Origin: Sycobia sp. Sy_11
Taxonomy: Eukaryota > Arthropoda > Insecta > Hymenoptera > Epichrysomallidae
DNA length: 64,000 bases
Reading direction: 5' to 3'
Assembly (NCBI GenBank): GCA_018907035.1
Contig: JACCIC010000151.1
Span: 62,001 to 126,000, forward strand
Below the pieces are notes generated by a model. The model was not told the origin of the DNA, did not search any database, and saw nothing but the letters and a program-made list of their open reading frames with translations. Made by a program: the position numbers and the translations under genes. Every line of letters begins with the position of its first letter. The stretch's first letter is position 1. Shown here one piece after another: positions 1 through 11,206 of the stretch.

Positions 1-690
1 CTATCTGAACTAATATATTTAATAAAAATCTAGCAATATTGTATGTTTAAAAATTAATTGATTATATTATTATTTTATAGGTAATTGTTCTTTGTGAATT
101 TTGGAAACCCCATATCATTTGGCTACTGTGCCATTTTCGCATTTTAGATACTTAAACTTACTGTTATTTATTTACTATGTAATCTATTAATATGAGAATT
201 TTCAATTTTCTTGTGAGTTGTAACATCCTCAAACATCATTGTATTTGTATTAATATGTTTTTTAGATTAATATAATTAGATAATATGTATCATTCTTTAT
301 TAATATAAAATGAAGTATTAAAAATTTTGTTTTAAATTTAAGATCAAGAGAGGTAGGGATTATATAAATATTATATAAATTAATTTAAGGTGGGGATAGT
401 GTATATATAGTAGCATTCTAGGTTTTTATTTTAGTTTAGTTATTGAAGATGAACCATAGCGTATCCAAACATCGGACGTCTAAGGTAAATTTTTATTCGT
501 GGGGTCAATCTGGTCGTCCTTTGGTATATAGAATATAGAATATAGTTCATTTTTTAGTAATTTCTATTTCAGATTCGTTGGAGGTGATTGTAAACAAGGA
601 AAGTCTGACCGTCATTAGTCATTATATGAGTATAATATATTATTGTATAAAGACTATATAAGACCGATAAAAATATTTATTAATTTAATT
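1..690. mobile_element. Degenerate PLE fragments in inverted arrangement
   Basis: Bases 1-190 resemble the minus-strand reverse-transcriptase segment seen intact at 6180-6350, including the conserved stretch around tctagcaatat, but with many substitutions. Bases about 370-690 resemble the plus-strand 3' tail of the same element: a damaged hammerhead core near 450-475, a degenerate copy of the tail motif near 575, and the end signature ataaaaatatttattaatt near 670. No frame is open. This is the oldest PLE copy in the window and again has a minus half followed by a plus half. Confidence 0.6.
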
Positions 691-1261
691 AAGACGTAAA
701 ACCAGAATCTGTGATCACGTACGAAGCAATACTTAGTAATGTAGAATAAAGGCAACTTTTTAAGTTCCTATTATTTCTGTTTATAAATATTTGTAAATAT
801 GGATACACTTTCTGAATCGTATAATAAACTTTTAGATAAAACAAGTTTTGATCTGTATGTTTATTTTGTGTTATTGGTCACTTCAATTTTACGAAAATTT
901 ATTTAACTTAAATTTTATTATATGATTCAGAATCTCCATCAATATTTTCAAGCAGACATAATATTATATTATAAAATAAACAGATCAATAAACTGAAGTA
1001 ACTAATAACACAGAAGATGACCTCGAACGAGAAAAAGGTAGGTATTTAATCAAGATAAATATTTCTTTCGAACATTTATCTTGCAAATAATTGAAAGGTT
1101 TAATAAATTTTAATCAGACAGTTTCGTGCTTTGAACTGTAACATTTGATGGACAATTTAGTTTTGGGTTTTGCAACCCACTAAGCTTGACAGGTGTTATT
1201 GACTATATTAAGGTCAAGTGCTACCTGGATTCAGGTAGTCCATGAACCATAAAATTAGAAC
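691..1261. other. AT-rich spacer without genes
   Basis: No open frame with recognisable content. A short segment near 840-1015 is loosely self-complementary, with ataaacttttagataaaac facing sequence near 960-1010, but I cannot assign it to a family. Confidence 0.4.
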
Positions 1262-1925
1262 GTATTACATTAATTGTACTTTTGTCGACTGCTTATATAT
1301 AAATTAATAAATATTTTTTCATTGGTCTTATAGTCCAATCAAATCAATCGAAAACAATACGTAACAATCTCAATACATATCTACATTAACATTAATAGAT
1401 CAATACATAAAAATAAAAAAAAATAAATATTAAATTAAAAATTATAATGACAGTCAAACTCTCCTTGTTTATAGTCACCTCCATAGACTAATCTGAAAAT
1501 AAAATATTAGCTGAAAAAAATTTTGTTAGTAAAGTGCAATCTGACTGTCCCCTACAGCCTTACCTAATTGAAGATCCAGTCCCACGTTTCGAGCTCGCTA
1601 CGGCTCCTCATCAGGGACTAAACTAAACCTTATATTATAATCTATATAAGATATATAAGTGGGGATAAGGTATATATTTTTAAGGTATATAAATTAGGTA
1701 TTTACTAACAAAAAAATTTTTCAGCTATTATTTTATTTCCAGATTAGTCTACGGGGGTGACTGTATACAAGGCCAGTCTGACTGTCATTATAATTTTCAA
1801 TTTAATTTTTATTTTTATTATTTTTGTGTATTGATGTATTAATGTTAATGTAGATATGTATTGATATTGTTACGTATTGTTTTCTATAAGACTAATGAAA
1901 AAATATTTATTAATTAGCATATTTG
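1262..1925. mobile_element. PLE 3'-end inverted pair (head to head)
   Basis: A minus-oriented PLE 3' end (about 1262-1688) joins a plus-oriented 3' end (about 1689-1925). Both arms carry an AT tail unlike that of the other copies: the minus arm has acatatctacattaacatt and the plus arm has its reverse complement near 1840-1862. The hammerhead block lies only in the minus arm. No coding sequence is retained. Confidence 0.75.
1579..1618 (-). ncRNA. Hammerhead ribozyme motif, probably inactive
   Basis: On the minus strand the core boxes CTGATGAG and CGAAAC are intact, and a 4-bp stem I (GTCC/GGAC) can form. The residue at the predicted cleavage position is G, whereas active hammerheads need A, C or U there, so self-cleavage is probably lost. 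Hammerhead motifs are known in PLE LTR-like ends. Confidence 0.65.
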
Positions 1926-1956
1926 ATAATTAAAATATTTATATTATAGTAATTAT

Positions 1957-2126
1957 TAGATGTACAAATAAGTTTCCGCCGTTTTGAAAAGATGGTGCCA
2001 CCGATAACATAACATCGAAATTGTCAGCTGTAAAAAGTCGTATAGTATATGTTCACATCTGGAAACAGTATAACATCTTAATACCTCTGAATTTTTGCTA
2101 GCATCACTTAGTTTTCATTGTGTTAA
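1957..2126 (+). mobile_element. Left part of an old mariner, split by a later insertion
   Basis: The segment starts with a mariner-like end (gtacaaataagtttccgcc) and gives about 170 bp of 5' untranslated sequence. It stops at TTAA (2123-2126), where a 1.6-kb element is inserted. The same TTAA is repeated at 3735-3738, and a mariner transposase start codon follows at 3740, so the two parts were once contiguous. Family assignment rests on the transposase part downstream. Confidence 0.55.
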
Positions 2127-3734
2127 GGCAGTATTCTACTTTATAACTTTGAAAAAAATGGGTTTTTTTAAATTTTTCGAAAGTAAATATATTCAAAAAT
2201 GTTAGCTCAAAATTTTAGAAAGATTCAAGTAGCCTAACTATACTTTTTCACCTTTCGAACGCACTTACCTGAGCGCGCTATTCCGACCCACCCAGCGCGC
2301 CCGCCGAATTAGCCATCTACCTGGCCTTGTTCGCTGCAGCAGCTGTTCCCCTATTGTACATCATTACACCTATATATATTCTCATCAAAATATATAAGTT
2401 TGCTTTTCAATATTACCTTCCCTTATATGAGACTGCAAAACTGAAGGCCGGAGAAAAAAAAAACACGAAAAAAGTAGCTGCACTGAAGAAAGTTGTGAAG
2501 AAACCAAAAGTCGTGATTAAAAAAATGAAAACTATTGATCTAAGTATCAAATTAATGAAGCAGTTATCTAAAAACTACAGTCTTGCAATTGAAAAGAATT
2601 CAAATTCAGTAGAAGACATGCGAAACGAGATCTGGACCGGCTATTATCTCAAAATCTCAACAGACTCCAAACCACAGCATACGTACTGTTCAGACCGCTG
2701 GTGCAAGTATAAGAAGGCCGAAGCAAACAACACTTGAAAAAATTATAAACATCGTCCTGCTCTTGATAGTGACGTACAAGAGGTGCTGAAACCGATCTAC
2801 AAAGATCTAACAAAAACGGAATTGCTGGAGAGATGTTTGGGCAGTGGCACCGAAGCATGTCTATAATGGAAAAAAATCGTTAAAATTGCATGCCTTTCTG
2901 CTGCCTGCATTTTTAATGAAGGATTCAGCCCACTTTTGAAAATAATGGCAATTATGGGCTTGAAAATCGGCCAAACCGCCATGCAGTTCAACAATATGCG
3001 CGACCAACAGCGCATCGTTCAAGAGAACCGCCGTTCGACTGAGGCTTCTGAGGAGAGCAGAACTCATAAAAAGCAGGTTAAATTAGATGAAAATACTCGC
3101 CTGGAACAAGTTGAAGGCATATTGTATGGCCCAGACATCGCTGATTGAGCGTAAGATAATTTTTTCTACGATTTTTCACTTACAAAGCTTTAAACGCGTT
3201 TTTCTCAAAACAGCGTTTTCAAGTACCGTGGTCGTGAAAACTAAAAAACTATTGAACCGATCCTTATGAAATTTTGAACACATATTCTATATGTGTGTAT
3301 CAACCATCTTAACTACAATCAACTTAAAATTTTAATTCTAACTATATTTTTATTGCAAAAAAGACGGAAAAAAGGCCATTTTTTTCTTTCGTATTTTAGC
3401 CGCCATTTTGTTGATTTTGCACGTACATAAAATATTCTAGTTAGATCAGTTTCTGGAGTCATACTGAATATAAAACTATTTGATTTTTTTTATTCAGACC
3501 ACCCGTCGGCAAGATTTTACGATCACGACAACGTTACCTACTTTTTGAGGTGTTGGCTTTGACCATACTTTACATATATAAAAAATATATAAAATAAATA
3601 ATAAAAATTTTTTATATACTTCAAGAGTGTATTTATTAAGCATTTCAAATCCTACATCCATATCTTCAATAGCATTCTCAGAAAAATTTCACAAAAATAG
3701 CGTTTTTTTCAAGGGTGTAAAGTAGAATGCTTCC
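2127..3734 (+). mobile_element. Kolobok-like DNA transposon, TTAA target duplication
   Basis: Imperfect terminal inverted repeats of about 35 bp begin GGCAGTATTCTACTTT on the left and, reverse-complemented, GGAAGCATTCTACTTT on the right. Direct TTAA repeats flank the element at 2123-2126 and 3735-3738. It interrupts a mariner just upstream of the mariner start codon. The coding remnant inside resembles the C-terminal part of the large Mutator/Kolobok-type transposases of invertebrates; TTAA duplication is the rule for Kolobok (also piggyBac and Sola3). The superfamily call is from memory of family features and is not verified. Confidence 0.55.
2460..3148 (+). pseudogene. Kolobok-like transposase C-terminal remnant
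   Basis: One reading frame can be followed from about 2460 to the stop at 3146-3148. It encodes a block with a DRWCKYKKAEA motif, then HRPALDSDVQEVLKPIYKDL, then KIVKIACLSAACIFNEGF, and ends in EGILYGPDIAD. Two in-frame stops break it, one near 2738 (TGA) and one near 2863 (TAA). The conserved segment expected between the CLGSGT and KIVKI parts is shortened, suggesting a small deletion. The N-terminal catalytic half is absent, so no active enzyme can be made. The hydrophobic leader that an ORF search picks up from 2327 is not part of the family. Confidence 0.5.
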
Positions 3735-3739
3735 TTAAG

Positions 3740-3960
3740 ATGTCAAGTTTTGAGGCAAGTAAGCGTCATTTGCGGGAATTGTTAATTTACTTCTTACATT
3801 TAAAGCAATCTGCAGCTGCAGCACATCGGCTACTCATAGAAGCATATGAGTGATGTTAATTTGAGTGAGAGAAGTTGTCGGGAAGGGTTCCAAAAATATA
3901 AAAGTGGTGATTTTGACGTGAAGGACAAAACACGCAGTGGAAGGCCCAAAGTGTATGGTG
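3740..3960 (+). pseudogene. Mariner transposase N-terminal fragment
   Basis: The frame starts at ATG 3740 and resembles the mariner DNA-binding region: SKRHLRELLIYF, then SAAAAHRLLIEAYE, and further on YKSGDFDVKDKTRSGRPK, the usual link before the second helix-turn-helix. A TGA interrupts it after EAYE (about 3851) and a frame change follows. The sequence breaks off at about 3960, before any catalytic aspartate. It is clearly diverged from the intact mariner at 57926-58969. A 20-bp near-repeat (aacttgcgagcccacacatt) follows at about 3963 and 3991. Confidence 0.7.
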
Positions 3961-4010
3961 ATAACTTGCGAGCCCACACATTTATGGGTAACTTGCGAAC
4001 CCACACATTT

Positions 4011-4587
4011 ATACTTGTTTAACTATCCACTTCAACATGATATTAATAAACGGATTTATTAAGTATTCTGAATACAGTGTTTTGGTTTTAATTTATTTTA
4101 AATCCTCAACAATTTATTTTAAAATCTCAACAATAGAATATGAAATGAAAACGATCCCTAAAATTTGTAAAACTATTGTTTCTATTTCTAATTATTGATG
4201 ATTTGTCGGAATAATATGATAAATTTTAAGATAAATCCATTTTTGATAAATTAACTGGCTAATAACACAAAGGAGTACGTGAAAATTAATTGAATTTTTA
4301 GAAAAACTTCTGTACATTCCAATTATAAAATTACACAAAATATTTAATATTTATTAGAAGTGTTTTTATTGATTACTAATTTCATACTTTAATTATTGTG
4401 AATTTTATATAGAATTATAAGAATGTTTAATTTATAGAAGTTATTTCTTATAATAAATTATTAAAGTGTTCATTCTTTACTAGTAAACTAAATTTCAGAT
4501 AATTTTGAGTGATAAACATTTTATAATAGCCCTACCTAAGTCTGAAAATATAGCGTGTTTTTATGATAGCTTAATATTTAAACATAA
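4011..4587. other. AT-rich spacer
   Basis: No coding or structural feature recognised. Sequence is AT-rich with simple A/T runs only. Confidence 0.4.
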
Positions 4588-4730
4588 TATAAAATTATAA
4601 TGACAGTCAGACTGTCCTTGTTTACATTCACCCCCGTAGACTAATCTGAAATTAAATATTAGCTGAAAAAATTCTTTGTTAGTAAAGTGCAGTCTGACTG
4701 TCCCCAACACCCTTACCTAATTGAAGACTT

Positions 4731-4770
4731 GTCCAACGTTTCGAGCTCGCTACAGCTCCTCATCAGGGAC
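4731..4770 (-). ncRNA. Hammerhead ribozyme motif (PLE)
   Basis: The minus strand has CTGATGAG and CGAAAC boxes, stem I GTCC/GGAC, stem II GAGC/GCTC with one unpaired G, and a stem III of only AC/GT with no loop. The predicted cleavage triplet is GUU, which is allowed. The loop of stem II has one substitution relative to the other copies. With such a short stem III, activity would probably need a dimer. Confidence 0.7.
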
Positions 4771-4871
4771 TAATCTAAACCTTATATTCTAATCTATATA
4801 TACCCATCCCCACCACCAAATTTAGTAAATTAAATATAAATTCCCCCTCTACACAAATTGTCCAAAACCAA

Positions 4872-6357
4872 TCAATTTAATAAGGAATGATAAACACTGT
4901 CCAATCTACCAGACTCTAACATTAAATTCACATTATTTCAATTCCTGGAAATGTGAATACTTTCAAGACTCTCCCTTTTATACTTATTATTAATACCATG
5001 TTCCAAAATATCCACATTCACAAAATCAAAAGAATGGAAAAACCTTAAACAATGCTCCCTTAAACCGGAAGTAATATGTGAGCTACGTAAACTATATTTA
5101 TGCTCATAAATTCTCTTTTTTAAATATCTACCTGTTTGTCCAATAAGTATTTATCACAATCCATGCAATTAATCTTGTAAACAACTCCTGATTTTAAGCA
5201 TAAATCATCCTTATCTTTGCAATTATTAAACAATCTACTCAAATTATTGCTATTTTTAAAGAAAATTTGAATGTTATATTTCCGAAAATTTCTTTTTATT
5301 CTTCCAGATAATCCTCGAACATATGATAAGACAATAATTTTGCCTCCGTTAACATCCCTGCACTATGTCTATTTTCGGTATTATAAATGTCAAACAATCT
5401 CTCAGCAATTAATCTATTAATAAATTGAATTGGATAGCCATTATTAATGAAAGTCTCTCTTACTATCTGTAAATTATTTTGTCTAAAATCTTTATGTGAC
5501 AATTTAATTGCTCTGTCAATGACACCTTTCAATGCTCCAATTTTGTTTCCGAATTGGTGGTGTGAATGAAAATCCAAAAACCTACCTGATCAAGTAGGCT
5601 TTCTGTACCAATTAAGTTTTACCTTATTATTACTACATCTAATTACATTAATGTCCAGAAAACTTAACTGACAATTAACTTCAACCTCCCTTGTAAATTT
5701 AATTCTGTCATGTACAGAATTGAAAACATCCACCATTTCATCCACAAAAACTTCCGGAACAATTGTAAAGATATCATCAACATATCTCTTAAATATCATT
5801 GGTTCAAAAAGCAATTTTGACAAGGCTATACTTTCCAACTTTTCCATAACTAAATTAGCTATAACCGGTGACAAAGGCGACCTCATTGGACATCCGTATT
5901 TTTGTTCATAATATTTATTATCAAATGAAAAAATTGTGTTATTAAAAACCAAATTAATTGCTTTAATAAATTCATTCATTGTCAATTTTGTATGCAAATT
6001 AATTTCATTCCACTTTTCCTGTATAATATCATTTAACAACTCTAAAGGTACATTTGTAAACAAAGATACTACATCCAATGAAATCATCTTGTAGTTTTTC
6101 GGAATAACAATATCTTTCATTTCATTGTAAAAACACCAACTATCCTTAATGTAAGAACTAGTTCTACCAACTATCTTAACCAATATATTAGACAAAAATC
6201 TAGCAATATAATAAGTTGGGAAACCTATGGAAGATATTATTATTCTAAATGTCAGATTTTCTTTATGAATCTTGGGAAGCCCATAACATTTTGCTACAGT
6301 TCCATTTTCACATTTTAAATACTTATATGTAGTATCATTTATATATTCATTTGTCAC
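4872..6357 (-). pseudogene. PLE reverse transcriptase/GIY-YIG, truncated and broken
   Basis: This fragment of the PLE polyprotein starts inside the reverse-transcriptase domain. It keeps KCYGLPKIHK, the motif A block MISLDVVSLFTNVP, the motif B block (here CPMRSPLSP, with Gly changed to Arg compared with the intact copy) and the catalytic YVDD. It is broken by a TGG to TGA stop at 5587-5589, by a 4-base deletion near 5360, and by a 1-base deletion near 5137-5141 that destroys the YYIGQTG block of the GIY-YIG nuclease. It is non-functional. The nuclease normally nicks the target DNA for target-primed reverse transcription. Confidence 0.85.
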
Positions 6358-6985
6358 ATAAAGATTTTAGACAAAATAATTTACAGATAGTAAGAGAGAC
6401 TTTCATTAATAATGGCTATCCAATTCAATTTATTAATAGATTAATTGCTGAGAGATTGTTTGACATTTATAATACCGAAAATAGACATAGTGCAGGAATT
6501 GATGTTAACGGAGGCAAAATTATTGTCTTATCATATGTTCGAGGATTATCTGAAAGAATAAAAAGAAATTTTCGGAAATATAACATTCAAATTTTCTTTA
6601 AAAATAGCAATAATTTGAGTAGATTGTTTAATAATTGCAAAGATAAGGATGATTTATGCTTAAAATCAGGAGTTGTTTACAAGATTAATTGCATGGATTG
6701 TGATAAATACTTATTGGACAAACAGGTAGATATTTAAAAAAGAGAATTTATGAGCATAAATATAGTTTACGTAGCTCACATATTACTTCCGGTTTAAGGG
6801 AGCATTGTTTAAAGTTTTTCCATTCTTTTGATTTTGTGAATGTGGATATTTTGGAACATGGTATTAATAATACGTATAAAAGGGAGAGTCTTGAAAGTAT
6901 TCACATTTCCAGGAATCGAAATAATGTGAATTTAATGTTAGAGTCTGGTAGATTGGACAGTGTTTATCATTCCTTATTAAATTGA
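6352..6985 (+). pseudogene. PLE C-terminal fragment with GIY-YIG frameshift
   Basis: The sequence encodes the end of the PLE protein from HKDFRQNNLQIV to the natural stop at 6983-6985. The frame is open to the GIY-YIG motif, where a single-base deletion turns DKYYIGQTG into DKYLLDKQ and terminates translation at 6735-6737. Beyond the deletion the correct frame resumes to the end. The same deletion is present in the opposite arm (about 5137-5141), which points to a shared parent. Confidence 0.85.
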
Positions 6986-7086
6986 TTGGTTTTGGACAAT
7001 TTGTGTAGAGGGGGAATTTATATTTAATTTACTAAATTTGGTGGTGGGGATGGGTATATATAGATTAGAATATAAGGCTTAGATTA

Positions 7087-7126
7087 GTCTCTGATGAGGA
7101 GCCGTAGCGAGCTCGAAACGTTGGAC
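7087..7126 (+). ncRNA. Hammerhead ribozyme motif (PLE)
   Basis: Core boxes CTGATGAG and CGAAAC are intact, with GUU at the cleavage site. Stem I is GTCT/GGAC, so one pair is a G-U wobble where the other copies have C-G. Stem II is as in the intact element. Likely still foldable. Confidence 0.7.
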
Positions 7127-7459
7127 AAGTCTTCAATTAGGTAAGGGTGTTGGGGACAGTCAGACTGCACTTTACTAACAAAGAATTTTTTCAGCTAATG
7201 TTTTATTTTCAGATTAGTCTACGGGGGTGAATGTAAACAAGGACAGTCTGACTGTCATTATAATTTTAATTTAATTTTTAATTTAACTTTTATTTTTAAT
7301 TTTTATTTTATTTTTATTTTTTATTTTTTTATTTTTATTTTTATTTATTCTTTATTTTTATTTTATTTTTGGATTGAATTGATTGGACTGTAAGACCAAT
7401 AAAAAAAAAAATTTATTAATTTGTATATGGGCAGTCGACAAAAGTACAATTCAATTGTA

Positions 7460-7764
7460 AAGATGTATGTATTAGCCCATAACTCGAGATCGGCCAATAT
7501 GGCCGTTGCAAACGGAGGTACCCGGCTGACTTAAACTCCGAAGGAATTTCAGCGAGGGAGAGAGTAGTTCGGCGAGGAGCGTATGTTGCGGCTAAAATCT
7601 GCAGCGGGAGTTGAAATCGAAAAGAAATGAAACTGGCAGATAAAATTAAAATATCGTACAAGTTTATTAAAAAGAAATGAAGATAAGCCAATAGATATAA
7701 AACGTACACGTGTACATAAGTCGCAGGCAGATGCCGCCGCGCAAGAGGTACGAATGCTAACAGG

Positions 7765-7802
<38 letters not shown>

Positions 7803-10232
7803 TTCTGAAGAGATAGATACTAAGAAAGAATCAAAAATAAATAAATGATTTTAATAATGAGATATCTGCGGAAGAATAAGAGAATGAACAGATGGCAATG
7901 ATTACAAAGACGATAAAAATTGAATGTGTAGAAAACTGGGCGAACAATACAAGGAAATAACTGAGAAAAAGAAATAATGAAATTCTGAGATTAATTCACA
8001 AATGGGATATCATTCTACAAGATTCTAGTAGTCAAAAAATTCTAGAAAAAAATTCTACGTCTAGAGGTCAGGTACACATGGTAGAGAAGATACATCTGAT
8101 AGTTTATTATAAAAATTGAAATAGTTATAAAATTATATAAAATTTAAATTGTATGGTGCCTTCATACAAATAATTGTTTTTCTATGGTGAACCATATGAA
8201 ATCTAAGAGCCAATTTGTCGAGGTTTGAAACTATCTTCGACACTGGTTTGATATTAGTGATAAGTATTAATGTGTTAGTGGTGGCGCTTAAAAAAATAAT
8301 AATAACTTAAGAATTGGAAGTTATAAATTATTCAGAAATATGAAATATTACTTTGAGTATTAGATGCCTAGCGTAACAAATTCACGAAGTAAAAATCTCC
8401 AAATAGAGCTTATTTTTATGTGTTGTAACTAGATTATATTGTACAAATTGAGAATTATAATAACAATTAAATTAGGTGGAAATTGGTACTCGCAAAAGTA
8501 TATCGATTTCTATTATTGATGGGCGTAATAAAGTTTGAATTTGAGTCAATTAAAAGGTTATGAAAATTAATTGATTTATCATTTCATCCATTTGAAAGAT
8601 TCTACATACCCAAATATTACACCCAAATAATAAGTTGTTAAGTTTTCATAGTATTTTAAAGAATTTTTAATAAGTTGGAAAGTGAAATAATTGTATCTAA
8701 TTGTTTTAAGTTAATATAGAAATTATTTGTTTTTGCGTAAAAATAAACTGTTATGAGTACAATACTACTAATTTATTATTTACTAAGCAGGCTTAACTTT
8801 TCAATTATAGGATTAGTATAATCTAACTTTATTAACAATTTTATATTGGATAAACCACCTTGATATTAAGATTAAGTGAGTTATTCTTGAAACTATAGTA
8901 ATAATAGGTATAAACTTTAAGTAATAATGTGCCTCTAATTCATATAGTATAAGTATATACTTTACTTTAATAAATCGTAAAAATAACATTATAATAACAA
9001 TAATACTATAATTTAATATAGTAGTTTATAAGCATAGCTTAAATCAATATAAAGGTGTGATATTATTGTAATTTGAAGCGAAAAGAAAACCTATTACATT
9101 TTTTATTTATTTAGTTATTAAACTTACTGATTTGGTAAAATGATTCAGTCGTATCTACTATGAATATCATTCAGTAAAAGTATTTAAAGATCTTCCAAAG
9201 AAAATTAGTCGACAATAAAAGTACAGTTAACATAAGAAAATGCCATATTATTGAAAAAATCTGTCGAATGAAAATCATATGTACACGGAGAGAAATTTTC
9301 TATGAAAAATTACTAGAATGACTTTGTAACGCACTCATAAATGATACAAAATGGTCCATTTTCATAGTCGCAACGTAAATTTTATTAGATTACTAAAAAT
9401 AATTGTAAGATGAATTAAGTGGATTCTTAGGTTATATTCAAAAATATCAAACTATGGTGAGAATAATTACAATCTAACATAGTAAGATTTAAAATATCTG
9501 AGATATTCCATTTGTACCTATAAAGTTTTACCATTTATATTGTAGTTTTCATTATACATATTGTAGAAGCTTCGAGGTGTTTGTAAAATATCTAATTGCG
9601 CTTGCGCAGAAGCAACGAGCGTTGACATGCTTTTGTTTCAAATTCGAGACACATGCTTGGTGTTTATGTATACTCGAAATTCGAATCATCTATTGTATTT
9701 ACACGCGGAGCTGTATTGGGAAAATTTTTATATTATTTATATAGATAATAAAAGTAGTTTGTGCATCACAAATTTACATATTTTTTGTATATATAATTTT
9801 TATTTTTTCTTAATTCTTTAGAATTTGATTACTTAAATGTTATTTTTATTTAATTGATATTTAAGAATCATTATAATATTTGTAAGTTATTCACAAATTT
9901 ATTAACGTGTAAAATAATATAGTATTTTATGTAATTTAACATTATTATATTAGTACGAATTTTATTATTTGTCTATCTGTTTAGTAAAATTTATTCTCAC
10001 TCTCGCAGGTGGTCAAATTTTAATAGTAAGTGTATAAGCCCATATCGTTTGACCTATAACAAGATGCGTGGATCCCCCAGCGACCCCTATACGATTTCTT
10101 GCGTTTCTCTTCAATTAAATTTAATGCTATGTTAGGTTAAATTAATAAGCATGTGTATATAATTGATTGTAAATCCTAAGAAAAAATTCTCTTAATTATT
10201 ATTTATAAACATTGTAATTATGAAATTACTTT
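7460..10232. other. AT-rich region without recognised genes
   Basis: Bases 7480-7750 are GC-richer and may be a remnant of an unidentified element, but no frame gives a recognisable protein. The rest is AT-rich. The 64-residue frame at 9627-9821 is Tyr/Phe/Ile-rich and looks accidental. A pure GA run lies at 7768-7799. Confidence 0.4.
7768..7799. repeat. (GA)n microsatellite
   Basis: About 16 uninterrupted GA units. Confidence 0.95.
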
Positions 10233-11206
10233 AATTGCTTTTTGAACCAATGATATTTAAGATATATATTGATGATATCTTTATAATTGTTCCAGAAGTT
10301 TTTGTGGATGAAATGGTGGATGATTTAATTCTGCACATGACAGAATTAAATTTACAAGGGAAATTGAGGTTAATAATCAGTTGAGTTTTCTGGACATTAA
10401 TGTCATTAGATGTAGTAATAATAAGCTGAAACTTAATTGGTACAAAAAGCCTACTTGGTCAGGTAGGTTTTTAGATTTTAATTCTTATCACCAATTCAGA
10501 AACCAAATTGCAGCACTGAAAGGAGTCATTGACAGAGCAATAAAATTATAACATAAAAATTCTAGACAAAATAATTTACAGATATTAAGAGAAACTTTCA
10601 TTAATAATGGTTATCCAATTGAATTTATTAATAGATTAATTGCTGAGAGATTGTTTGACATTTATAATACCGAAAATAGAGATAATGCACGAGTTGACGT
10701 TAACTGAGGCAAAATTATTGTCTTACCACATGTTAGAGGATTATCTGAAAGAATTAAAAGAAATTTTCGGAAATATAACATTCAAATTTTCTTTAAAAAT
10801 AGCAATAATTTAAGTAAGTTGTTTAATAATTGCAAAGATAAGGGTGATTTATGTTTAAAATCAGGAGTTGTTTACAAGATTAATTGTATTGATTGTAATA
10901 AATACTATATTGGACTAACAGGTAGATATTTAGAAAAGAGAATTCATGAACAAAAATATAGTTTACGTAGCTCACATATTACTTCCGGTTTAAAGGAGCA
11001 TTGTTTAAAGTTTTTCCATTCTTTTGATTTTGTGAATGTGGATATTTTGGAACATGGTATTAATAATAAGTATAAAAGGGAGAGTCTTGAAAGTATTCAA
11101 ATTTCGAGGAATCGGAATAATGTGAATTTAATGTTAGAGTCTAGTAAATTGGACAATATTTATCATTCCTTATGAAATTGATTGGTTTTGAACAATTTGT
11201 GTAGAG
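10233..11206 (+). pseudogene. PLE fragment, reverse transcriptase motif C to C-terminus
   Basis: The copy begins at the segment encoding LLFEPMIF and passes through the catalytic block, here YIDDIF instead of YVDDIF. It ends about 30 bp past the natural stop, without hammerhead or LTR-like end. It contains an internal deletion near 10325, an AAATTATAA stop near 10549, and a Gly to stop change near 10707. From 10819 the last 118 codons are open and keep an intact GIY-YIG block (DCNKYYIGLTGRYLEKRI). It is independent of the other copies, being more diverged and lacking their 1-base deletion. Confidence 0.8.

Larger units (their letters stand above)
4588..7459. mobile_element. PLE inverted dimer, about 2.9 kb
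   Basis: A minus-oriented PLE (4588-6357) meets a plus-oriented PLE (6352-7459) at a junction with at most a few bases of overlap. The minus arm is longer and reaches into the reverse-transcriptase domain. The plus arm starts later, in the segment that encodes HKDFRQNNL. Sequence 4596-5500 is the near-perfect reverse complement of 6358-7268. Both arms lack the same single base in the GIY-YIG motif, so they derive from one damaged parent. The plus arm continues into the terminal signature accaataaa...gtcgacaaaagtacaattcaattg. Confidence 0.85.

Noticed and set aside
9627..9821. 64-residue frame in AT-rich DNA
   Set aside because: Composition is that expected of random AT-rich sequence (Tyr, Phe, Ile, Asn) and no motif is visible.
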